A stretch of 22,568 nucleotides of DNA, taken from NCBI GenBank assembly GCA_946480345.1, contig CAMLJR010000030.1, positions 1-22,568 of the forward strand, written 5' to 3'. This stretch comes from an uncultured Spongiibacteraceae bacterium (GTDB taxonomy: Bacteria > Pseudomonadota > Gammaproteobacteria > Pseudomonadales > CAMLJR01). The first letter of the stretch is position 1, and each line of letters starts with the position of its first letter. The notes under the pieces are model-generated. The model saw only the letters and a program-made list of their open reading frames with translations. It searched no databases and was not told the DNA's origin. The position numbers and the translations under genes are program-made. Of the stretch, positions 8,862 through 15,693 are shown piece by piece.

Positions 8862-10118
8862 TCATTCGCACTTACGTGCTAAAAGCGCCGCGTTACTGCC
8901 GCCGAATGCAAACGAATTCGACATGATCGCGTCGATCACCTGACCGTGCCGCGCTTCCAGCGGTACAAAATCAAGATCGCAGCGCGGATCGGGATTATCG
9001 AGATAGGCTGTCGGAGGGATCGATCCGCTTTGCATCGCCATTAAGCTGATGATGAATTCGAGGATTCCGCACGCGCCGATCAAATGCCCATGCATCGATT
9101 TGGTAGCGCTGACCGCGAGCTTATCCGCCGCTGCGCCGAAAGCGAGTCGAATCGATCGCGCTTCCACTAAATCACCCGCTTCGGTGGCAGTGCCATGCGC
9201 ATTTAAATAATGGATTTGATCGGCCTCGAGATTCGCCTCCTGCAATGCCTGCCGCATCGCATTGGCTTGCTCGACTTCGGTGCCGGCCGTCAGATGATGC
9301 GCATCGCTGGTACAACCGTATCCGGCAATTTCGGCAATGCGATTTGCATGACGCTGACGCGCGCGCGCTTCACTTTCGAGCACGATCGCTGCGGCGCCTT
9401 CGCCCAGTACAAAGCCATTTCGATCGGCCGAAAATGGACGGCAGCTGCGCGCAGGATCACTCGCATGCGGTTTCGCCATTACGCGCAACGCATTCCACGC
9501 TATTAACGCACCCGGCGTCAGCATGGCTTCGGTACCGACCACAATCGCGGCATCGAGATAACCGTGGCGAATTGCGCGATACGCCTCACCAATTGCTATC
9601 GCCGACGATGCACATGCCACTGAATACGTATAACTGGATCCACGCAATCCATAATGCATCGATACCAATGCGGCCGGCGCATTCGCCATCATGCGCGGCA
9701 CCGATAACGGATGCATCACGGTCGGATTTTTCTTCGGCGTGGAATCGTCGTGAAGTGCCGTATAAAAACGCGTGTACAAGGCATCGAGCGTTTGCGCGCC
9801 GCCGAAACCGATACCGCAAAACACGCCAAAGCGGCCGCCGTCGTCCGGATGCGGCGCAATGCCGGCATCGCTCATCGCTTCGTGCGCTGCCACCAGCGCG
9901 AATTGCGTCGCGCGGTCTGCTCCCGCGTATTTGGCGTCCAATAACGTTTCGGGATTTTCAGCGACCGCCGCAGTGAGGACATGTGGCAGCCATTGAGAAA
10001 TTGATTTCGCTGCCGGAGCGATGCCGCTGCGGCCAGCGAGCGCGCTGGCGAATGTACTGTGCCGATTTGCACCCAGCGGGGTAATCGCCCCCATACCGGT
10101 GACGACTACCTTAACCAT
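8862..10118 (-). CDS. Beta-ketoacyl-ACP synthase, FabF/KAS II-like
   Basis: 418 residues, full length. The condensing triad is complete: nucleophile Cys169 in YSVACASSAIAIGEA, His308 in YLNAHGTATEAGD and His345 in KSMHGHLIGACG with Lys340. The N-terminus (VVVTGMGAITPLG) and the C-terminal glycine loop (SNSFAFGGSNAALL) are canonical for KAS II. It should extend ACP-bound acyl chains with malonyl-ACP in the cytoplasm. The start ATG overlaps the stop of the ACP gene (TAATG), so the ACP and ketosynthase are translationally coupled and probable partners. It is not FabB/FabH-like, and it is distinct in sequence from the second ketosynthase at 19550. Confidence 0.93.
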   Translation of the reverse strand: MVKVVVTGMGAITPLGANRHSTFASALAGRSGIAPAAKSISQWLPHVLTAAVAENPETLLDAKYAGADRATQFALVAAHEAMSDAGIAPHPDDGGRFGVFCGIGFGGAQTLDALYTRFYTALHDDSTPKKNPTVMHPLSVPRMMANAPAALVSMHYGLRGSSYTYSVACASSAIAIGEAYRAIRHGYLDAAIVVGTEAMLTPGALIAWNALRVMAKPHASDPARSCRPFSADRNGFVLGEGAAAIVLESEARARQRHANRIAEIAGYGCTSDAHHLTAGTEVEQANAMRQALQEANLEADQIHYLNAHGTATEAGDLVEARSIRLAFGAAADKLAVSATKSMHGHLIGACGILEFIISLMAMQSGSIPPTAYLDNPDPRCDLDFVPLEARHGQVIDAIMSNSFAFGGSNAALLARKCE

Positions 10119-10399
10119 TAATTTTTCGCCTCCTCGGCGAGGAGATCCGGCAGCTCCCCGTTGTGATGTTCGCGAATGAGCGATTCCATATCGGCCAGCA
10201 TTTCCGCATATGTCATTTCGATGTACCGCATCGGCTCGGGCAATTGAAAGCCGCAGCGATCTTCTATTTCAAACAGCATCTCGACGAAATCGAGCGAATC
10301 GAGCCCCAGCTCGGCAACGCGCAAAACCGGATTTTCGAGGAGGGCGGGATCGATTTTTTTTACGTCGATCAAATAATTGTTCACAACGGTACGCAGCAT
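10118..10399 (-). CDS. Acyl carrier protein
   Basis: 93 residues beginning MLRTVVNNYLIDVKK. The phosphopantetheine site is Ser35 in ELGLDSLDFVEMLFEIEDR, the classical DSL motif at the start of helix 2, and the protein is acidic. ATG 10399 is chosen because ACPs of this size begin just before the first helix; an in-frame GTG at 10429 would add ten residues. The stop overlaps the ketosynthase start, so it is the first gene of the ACP-KS-DH cassette. It is divergent in sequence from housekeeping AcpP (MRYIEMTYAEMLADMESLI region). This is the only ACP gene in the window, so it is a candidate carrier for the polyene machinery too. Confidence 0.92.
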   Translation of the reverse strand: MLRTVVNNYLIDVKKIDPALLENPVLRVAELGLDSLDFVEMLFEIEDRCGFQLPEPMRYIEMTYAEMLADMESLIREHHNGELPDLLAEEAKN

Positions 10400-10694
10400 A
10401 AATAGGCCATATAGATTGTTCGAATGCACGCATGCGCAAATGCGTGGCCGATTTTCAAAAAAATTAAACTGATTCGCGCTTCAAACCCTATTCCGCAGCG
10501 AAGCTTTCAATCAGGAGCAGTGAAACGTTTACTCGAGGAAATAGCTGTGAACCCGCAGTATTTACTGCCAATCCTTTTTTATTATGGCGCATCGATTCGA
10601 TCCCGAGTTCACGGCGTCCGGCGCGAATAATATCGCATAGTGTTATTCGATGTCAGCGGTTGCCCACTGCGCGCCGGTATGATCGCGCGATTCC
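10400..10694. other. Intergenic region upstream of the ACP-KS-DH cassette
   Basis: 295 bases between the PAP2 stop and the ACP start, presumably holding the promoter of the minus-strand cassette. Visible structures are an 8 bp palindrome CGCATGCG (10429-10436) set in a larger TGCACGCATGCGCA near-palindrome, and a perfect dyad GCAGTA-TT-TACTGC (10555-10568). Neither has the T-run placement of a clear terminator. I see no convincing gene or consensus sigma-70 promoter. Confidence 0.4.
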
Positions 10695-11375
10695 TCAGCA
10701 TTGCCGCGCATGTTTTTTTAGGCCCAAACACCACGCTGCGATGAAGCTGAGCAACATTCCACCCGCTACATCAATGGCTACGTGCTGCTTGGTCGCTATC
10801 GTCGAATAGACAATTGCAATGCACCAGAAAATATTCGCCGCTTTCAAGCTCGTGCTCAAACCCAGCGCGCCAAAGCGCCAATGTAACCAGCAGCAGGAAA
10901 ATATCGCGGTGGCGACATGCAGCGAAGGACACGCATTACCCGCTGCATCGACCCCTTTCAGAAATGCCATACCCGGCACTTGCGCCCAATCGATATTGGC
11001 GGGCGGCGTCTGGTTGGGAAAGAAATAAAAAACCGCGAGGCCGACGATACAAAGCAATCCAATACGCATGCCGTATTCGATGATCGCGAGACGCGTGCGC
11101 ATGAAAAAAGGCGGCAGCGACACATACACCCACAACGACAGATAAAAAGGCAGCGCGACCGCTTCAAAACCAATCAGGTGATCGACCCATGTAATCGGGA
11201 TCGTCACCACAGCTCGAGCCGGGTTTTTCAGCAAATAAAAATACGCGACGAAAAAGACTGCGGTGAAGCCGGCAGTGCCGAGCGCCTTGAACCATAAATG
11301 GCTTGTGAATAACGTTACCAGTCGCGCCGCACCCTCACGCCCACCTCCATTCTCGCCTGACCGAAGATATTCCAA
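10695..11375 (-). CDS. PAP2-superfamily membrane phosphatase / phosphotransferase
   Basis: 226 residues with about five to six membrane segments (for example GTAGFTAVFFVAYFYLL, PFYLSLWVYVSL, GLLCIVGLAVFYFFP). The PAP2 active-site motifs are present: C2 as PSLHVATA (150-157, H153) and C3 as S191 with H198 and D202 in YSTIATKQHVAIDVAGG. The N-terminal KxxxxxxRP motif of classical phosphatidate phosphatases is absent, as in the inositol-phosphotransferase-like branch. The active site is expected on the periplasmic side. The start is a TTG at 11375 with an AAGGAG ribosome-binding site (11381-11386) five bases upstream; no ATG serves. Its position between the ACP cassette and the polyene operon suggests a role in lipid-anchor chemistry, which is inference. 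Confidence 0.85.
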   Translation of the reverse strand: MEYLRSGENGGGREGAARLVTLFTSHLWFKALGTAGFTAVFFVAYFYLLKNPARAVVTIPITWVDHLIGFEAVALPFYLSLWVYVSLPPFFMRTRLAIIEYGMRIGLLCIVGLAVFYFFPNQTPPANIDWAQVPGMAFLKGVDAAGNACPSLHVATAIFSCCWLHWRFGALGLSTSLKAANIFWCIAIVYSTIATKQHVAIDVAGGMLLSFIAAWCLGLKKHARQC

Positions 11376-11755
11376 GAACGCTCCTTAGTGCGATGAATAG
11401 ATGAATGGAATAGGTCCGCAGCGAGCCGCGGTGTGGGACATTGTAGTGACATCGAGCGGCCGTTTCGTTACGATCTGCATCGAAATTTTGGTGCCAAGTC
11501 TCGCGATCCGTTTAACCGGCATTACTCTCGATCTGTTTAACAGCGCTACTCGACCTGTTAACAGCATAAAAAGGGACAACCGTTTTATCGGCCGGCCATT
11601 GAAATAATAATTCGATGCCGAATGCAAGGACAAACGCCAAATCGCCAGAGTCTGTCACCCATTTGCGTGAAATTGCAGAATTGCGGTCATCGCAAATCGA
11701 CTTTTGACCACCGCCCATTTACCACGCATTCGCACCTCAGTGAGTATCGATCCAC
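11376..11755. promoter_or_regulatory. Divergent regulatory region between the two arms of the cluster
   Basis: 380 bases separating the minus-strand PAP2 gene from the plus-strand polyene operon, so promoters for both must lie here. The main structure is the three-unit repeat array at 11504-11566. Downstream, AT-rich stretches such as GAAATAATAATTCG (11601-11614) are -10-like, but I cannot assign a consensus promoter pair in either direction. No gene with coding character is seen. Confidence 0.6.
11504..11566. repeat. Three tandem imperfect repeats with dyad cores (candidate operator)
   Basis: Units begin at 11504 (CGATCCGTTTAACCGG), 11529 (CGATCTGTTTAACAGC) and 11551 (CGACCTGTTAACAGC), so they are spaced 25 and 22 bases apart. 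Unit 2 contains the palindrome CTGTTTAACAG (11533-11543) and unit 3 the perfect palindrome CTGTTAACAG (11555-11564); unit 1 is a weaker version of the same dyad. Units 1 and 2 also share ATTACT/CTACT just after the core. Dyad centres about two helical turns apart are typical of a dimeric regulator binding cooperatively. The binding protein is unknown. Confidence 0.65.
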
Positions 11756-12397
11756 GTGATTCTTAGCCGGCAAAAAATACGCTTCGCCCTGCTGGCTTCG
11801 CTCGGCGCGCTCTATCTCTGGCTCAGTTATCTGGTTTCGGTATCGAACAAGCCTTCGCTCGCGTTAGTTCTTATCGGTATCGCGCCAGTTGCCCTCGGTG
11901 GAGTTATCGCGGCCTGGAAATCGAATACCAAATTCCTTGCGCTCGGCACCTGCTGCGCATTGATTACTGCGCTGTATTTTTTTTCGGAATTCCTGCGCGA
12001 CCATATCGCATGGTTCTATTTTGTGCAGCATGCGGGAACGATGGCATTTCTCGGCGTGCTGTTTGGCAGTACGCTAAAAACTCACGAAAGCGCATTGTGC
12101 TCGCGCATTGCGCGACTGCTGGATAAAACCGTACTCGATGCCGCGTATTTAAAATATACGTGGAAAGTGACGGCAGCGTGGACGATTTACTTTTTCGCGA
12201 GCACGATCATTTCCGTCGCATTATTTTTTCTCGCTTCGATCGAGATCTGGTCGCTGTTCGCCTCGGTGCTGACTCCGATCTCCATCGGTGCGATGTTCGC
12301 CATCGAATATTTCATTCGCGTGCGCGCATTGCCCGGCCGCAAACATTTCAGCATTTCGCAAACGATTCAAGCCTATCGCAATTACCCGCGAGGCTGA
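11756..12397 (+). CDS. COG4648-like polytopic membrane protein of aryl polyene clusters
   Basis: 213 residues from a GTG at 11756; a TGA at 11741 closes the frame just upstream, so no longer start exists, and the ribosome-binding site is weak. About six hydrophobic segments are visible: FALLASLGALYLWLSYLVSV, LALVLIGIAPVALGGVIAAW, FLALGTCCALITALYFF, FYFVQHAGTMAFLGVLFG, TIYFFASTIISVALFFLAS and LFASVLTPISIGAMFAIEY. The C-terminal end (RALPGRKHFSISQTIQAYRN) faces the cytoplasm. Proteins of this type commonly sit just before the AMP-ligase in APE clusters; their role is unknown. First gene of the plus-strand operon, ending two bases before the ligase start. Confidence 0.8.
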   Translation: MILSRQKIRFALLASLGALYLWLSYLVSVSNKPSLALVLIGIAPVALGGVIAAWKSNTKFLALGTCCALITALYFFSEFLRDHIAWFYFVQHAGTMAFLGVLFGSTLKTHESALCSRIARLLDKTVLDAAYLKYTWKVTAAWTIYFFASTIISVALFFLASIEIWSLFASVLTPISIGAMFAIEYFIRVRALPGRKHFSISQTIQAYRNYPRG

Positions 12398-12399
12398 CC

Positions 12400-13809
12400 G
12401 TGCCGATCGAAAACCACCACGCTCACGATCATCACCATGCACCGCTCGCCACAGCGGAGGTTGAACTATTGCCGTTGCTGCCAATGCACAATGGCGACAG
12501 CTTATTGATCGACGCACCCACGCAATCCATTCATCGCAGCGAATTTCTGCGCGCAGTTCTCGCGCTGGCGCAAACGCTACCGGCGACGGATCACGTATTA
12601 AATCTTTGCACGAACCGCTATTGGTTTTCGGTGGCGCTGTTCGCTGCCATTACCCGCAATATCGTAACGGTACTGCCGAATTCCTCGGCGGCGAATCACA
12701 CCGCCGATTTGCTGGCGACGATGCCTGATCTTGTATGCATCGGCGATCAGGCATGTGCACCGGTGAGCGACATGCCCTACGTTCGCGCCGATCAATTCGC
12801 GGCCGACGGTCGAAGTGCCGATGTGCCGCGGATGCCGCAGATTCGCGCCGATCAAAAAATCGTTTGCGTATTCACGTCAGGCTCGACCGGCAAGCCGACA
12901 CCGCATTTCAAAAGCTTTGGCAAAACATATCGAAACATCATGGCTGGCAGCCAACATATTTGGCAGATAACAGGCGGGCCGTGCAGCGTGGTCGGAACCG
13001 TTCCGCTTCGACACATGTATGGCCTGGAATCCACGGTGCTGCTGCCCATTTTTGCCGATGGCCAATTATCGGCGGATATTCCGTTTTTCCCTGCCGAAAT
13101 CGCCGCCGCGCTGCGAGCGGCGTCGGCACCAAGACTGCTCGTCATCAGTCCGTTTCACCTGCGCAATTTATTGGATGCCGAAATCGAGCTGCCGCCGATC
13201 AATGCGATTTTATCGGCAACCGCGCCGCTTTCTCCGGAACTCGCAACCGCGGCAGAAACTAAATTAAACGCGCCGCTGCTGGAAATTTATGGCTCGACCG
13301 AAACCGGCCAGCTCGCGATGCGGCGTCCGACATTAAATATCGAGTGGGAAACCTTGCCGGGTATAACACTGCGTGAAGACGCGGGCGCAACCATCGCTTC
13401 GAGCGAATTTCTGGAACAATCGCAGGTGCTCAACGATATTATCGAGCTGCGCAGCGCGACGCGCTTCAAGCTGATCGATCGGCACGCCAATATCATTAAC
13501 GTCGGTGGCAAGCGCAGCTCGCTCGCTTTTCTCAATCACATTTTGACGAACGTTCCGGGCGTCATCGAAGGCGCTTTTTGCGTACCGGACGATCACGCTT
13601 CGGTGCCCATCATGCGACTGGCCGCAATCGTAGTGGCGCCAAAATCAACGCAAGCGGAAATTATTGCGGCGCTGCGCCAACATATCGATCCATTATTTCT
13701 GCCGCGCCCAATTGTTTTTGTCGATGCGCTGCCGCGCGATGGCAACGGTAAAATACCGGTAGCTGCATTGCACGACCTGGTCAGAAATCATCGCTCGAAA
13801 AAAGCATGA
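12400..13809 (+). CDS. AMP-dependent aryl/acyl ligase (ApeH-like)
   Basis: 469 residues. ANL-superfamily enzyme expected to adenylate an aromatic acid starter such as 4-hydroxybenzoate and load it onto an ACP. Motifs are FTSGSTGKPTPHFKSFG (A3, residues 158-174), EIYGSTETGQLAMRR (A5), LIDRHANIINVGGKRSS (A7/A8) and DGNGKIP with the catalytic Lys451 near the C-terminus, so it should be active. The start is a GTG at 12400 with GAGG six bases upstream, two bases after the previous stop; the frame is open further back, but over the membrane-protein gene. The N-terminus carries an unusual HHAHDHHHA run. The substrate is inferred from cluster type. Confidence 0.88.
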   Translation: MPIENHHAHDHHHAPLATAEVELLPLLPMHNGDSLLIDAPTQSIHRSEFLRAVLALAQTLPATDHVLNLCTNRYWFSVALFAAITRNIVTVLPNSSAANHTADLLATMPDLVCIGDQACAPVSDMPYVRADQFAADGRSADVPRMPQIRADQKIVCVFTSGSTGKPTPHFKSFGKTYRNIMAGSQHIWQITGGPCSVVGTVPLRHMYGLESTVLLPIFADGQLSADIPFFPAEIAAALRAASAPRLLVISPFHLRNLLDAEIELPPINAILSATAPLSPELATAAETKLNAPLLEIYGSTETGQLAMRRPTLNIEWETLPGITLREDAGATIASSEFLEQSQVLNDIIELRSATRFKLIDRHANIINVGGKRSSLAFLNHILTNVPGVIEGAFCVPDDHASVPIMRLAAIVVAPKSTQAEIIAALRQHIDPLFLPRPIVFVDALPRDGNGKIPVAALHDLVRNHRSKKA

Positions 13810-13860
13810 TGCATTTTTTGTGACACGAGGGAAGAGCGGAAAGAGCTGGAAGAACATGAT

Positions 13861-14142
13861 ATGACGCGAACCGATATTTCATTTCCGGCAACGCATCCGG
13901 TATTCGCCGGACACTTTCCCGGACAGCCGATCGTGCCGGGCGTTTTATTACTCGACCATGTGCGGCTCGCCATCCAGAACGACAGCGGACGACGCTGCCG
14001 TGGAATATCGACTGCGAAATTTCACAGCCCCGCTCGGCCCGACGAAATCATGGCCGTCACCTATACGGTCGGCGACAATTCCGTCAGCTTCGAAATTCTT
14101 AGTGGTTCGCGCAAAATCGCGGATGGTCGATTTTCATTATGA
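13861..14142 (+). CDS. Small hotdog 3-hydroxyacyl-ACP dehydratase (ApeI-like)
   Basis: 93 residues, shorter than FabZ (about 150) but typical of the small dehydratase of APE clusters. The signature THPVFAGHFPGQPIVPGVLL carries the catalytic His18, with Asp32 (LLLDHV) where FabZ has Glu. It should dehydrate the 3-hydroxy intermediate in each polyene extension cycle. Preceded by GGAAGA at fair spacing, 51 bases after the ligase, the largest gap in the operon. Its end overlaps the next gene by ATGA, indicating coupled translation. Confidence 0.85.
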   Translation: MTRTDISFPATHPVFAGHFPGQPIVPGVLLLDHVRLAIQNDSGRRCRGISTAKFHSPARPDEIMAVTYTVGDNSVSFEILSGSRKIADGRFSL

Positions 14143-15095
14143 TCGCGCCTGCCAAGACGACCGCCGCAAAAACACCTGTCGAAAAAACAAAACGGGCGGA
14201 ATGGATGCAACGCAAGGAGCGCGGCAGCAGCGCGCTTCTCGTCTTCATGACGAAGTTGTCGCTATTTCTTGGGCGCCGATTATCGCGACCTATTTTGTAT
14301 CCGATCGCATTGTACTTTTTAGTCGCGGTGCGTCCCGCTCGAATGGCTTCGCGCGATTATCTGACCCGCTGCCTCGCGCGGCCCGCCTCGCTGCTCGATT
14401 GTTATAAACATATTTTCGCATTCACGACCACGATTCACGATCGCGTGTATTTACTCAACGAACAAATCGATATTTTCAACATTCAACATATCGGCACCAC
14501 TGCATTGCACAACGATAATGCGAAGCAAGGTTTGTTTTTGTTCGGTGCGCACCTCGGCAGCTTCGAAGTCTTGCATTCGTTCGCGCGCAGCAATCCCGAT
14601 ATCGATATTTTCATGGCGATGTTTCCGGAAAATGCGCGCCAGATAAATCGCGTGATGGCGTCAATCAATCCTCATGCTTCGCAAAATATTATTCCGCTCG
14701 GTCAGCTCGATGCGACGCTCAAAATCAACGAAAAATTAAAAGATGGCGCACTGGTTGGCGTGTTGGCAGATCGAGCGTCGAGCGCGGATAAATACGAGCG
14801 CTTTTCTTTTCTCGGCCGCGACGCCGATTTCCCCACCGGTCCGTTTCGCATGGCATTGATGCTGCGGCATCCGATTTATTTTATGACGGGTCTTTATCGC
14901 GGCGGCAATCGTTACGAAATTCATTTCGAGGTGATCGAGGATTTTTCGCAGCCGCTCGCCAGCGACCGCAATGCCGCGCTGCGACATGTCATGGCGCGGT
15001 ATGTTGCCACGCTCGAACGCTACTGCATCGCCGCTCCGTTCAACTGGTTTAACTTTTTCGACTTCTGGGAAAATCACCACGCCGATCATGCTTAA
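14139..15095 (+). CDS. LpxL/HtrB-type lysophospholipid acyltransferase
   Basis: 318 residues. The HX4E catalytic motif of the LpxL/HtrB family is visible as FGAHLGSFEVLH (H138, E143), followed by family features PENARQINRVMASINP, LVGVLADR and FPTGPFRMALML. A hydrophobic stretch near 50-64 (RPILYPIALYFLVAV) is the expected single membrane anchor. LpxL-like enzymes move acyl chains from ACP to a lipid or sugar; in APE clusters the homologue is proposed to attach the polyene to its membrane anchor. In some APE clusters it is associated with or fused to a family 2 glycosyltransferase; no such domain is present here. It overlaps the dehydratase by four bases and the LolA-like gene by eight. Confidence 0.87.
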   Translation: MIAPAKTTAAKTPVEKTKRAEWMQRKERGSSALLVFMTKLSLFLGRRLSRPILYPIALYFLVAVRPARMASRDYLTRCLARPASLLDCYKHIFAFTTTIHDRVYLLNEQIDIFNIQHIGTTALHNDNAKQGLFLFGAHLGSFEVLHSFARSNPDIDIFMAMFPENARQINRVMASINPHASQNIIPLGQLDATLKINEKLKDGALVGVLADRASSADKYERFSFLGRDADFPTGPFRMALMLRHPIYFMTGLYRGGNRYEIHFEVIEDFSQPLASDRNAALRHVMARYVATLERYCIAAPFNWFNFFDFWENHHADHA

Positions 15096-15693
15096 AAAAT
15101 TCGCTAAAAAGCTTTTATCGATTAAATCACTCGCATTTGCCACCAGCATCGGCTTGTTCGCGACTGCGGCTTCCGCCCAGGACGTTGAACTCGCGGATCT
15201 GATGGCGCTGCTGTCGCAACGCAAATCCAGCCATGCCACGTTTATCGAACGAAAATATTTCAAGGTGCTGGAGCAGCCGATTGAGTCTTCCGGCGAGCTG
15301 GAATATACCGCGCCGAATCTGGTGAAGAAGCGGACGTTAAAGCCGAAACAGGAATTGCTGATTCTCGATGGCGACAAACTCAGTATCGAAACCGCGAACA
15401 AACGCCGTAAAACATTTGATCTTCAAGATCATCCTGAAGTATCGACGTTCGTCACCAGCATTCGCGCGACGTTGTCGGGCGATTTGTCCGCGCTGGAAAA
15501 TTATTATGCGGTAACCGTGAGCGGCTCATTAGAACAATGGCAACTATCGCTGACACCGAAGCAAACGCAATTATTGAAAGTGATCGAACAAATTCGCATC
15601 GCCGGCACGCAGGGTTTCGTCAAAACGATCGAATTCGAACAAGCCGATGGCGATCGTTCGGAAATGACTATTACCAGCGATGACGGAAAATGA
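15088..15693 (+). CDS. LolA-like outer-membrane lipoprotein carrier family protein
   Basis: 201 residues. The signal peptide is clear: a basic start MLKKFAKKLLSIKS, a hydrophobic core LAFATSIGLFATAA and a probable cut after ASA before QDVEL. The mature part (LMALLSQRKSSHATFIERKY, SSGELEYTAPNLVKK, LLILDGDKLSIET) matches the LolA-like fold family found in APE clusters, not the housekeeping LolA. It is inferred to act as a periplasmic chaperone carrying the hydrophobic polyene conjugate towards the outer membrane. ATG 15088 overlaps the acyltransferase stop by eight bases; the end overlaps the MMPL start by ATGA. Confidence 0.85.
   Translation: MLKKFAKKLLSIKSLAFATSIGLFATAASAQDVELADLMALLSQRKSSHATFIERKYFKVLEQPIESSGELEYTAPNLVKKRTLKPKQELLILDGDKLSIETANKRRKTFDLQDHPEVSTFVTSIRATLSGDLSALENYYAVTVSGSLEQWQLSLTPKQTQLLKVIEQIRIAGTQGFVKTIEFEQADGDRSEMTITSDDGK

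Noticed and set aside
10424..10630. Plus-strand small frame of 68 codons
   Set aside because: It lies in the promoter region of the ACP cassette, with no ribosome-binding site and no domain-like composition.
12160..12399. Earlier start of the AMP-ligase frame
   Set aside because: It overlaps the membrane-protein gene; GTG 12400 has a good ribosome-binding site directly after the previous stop.
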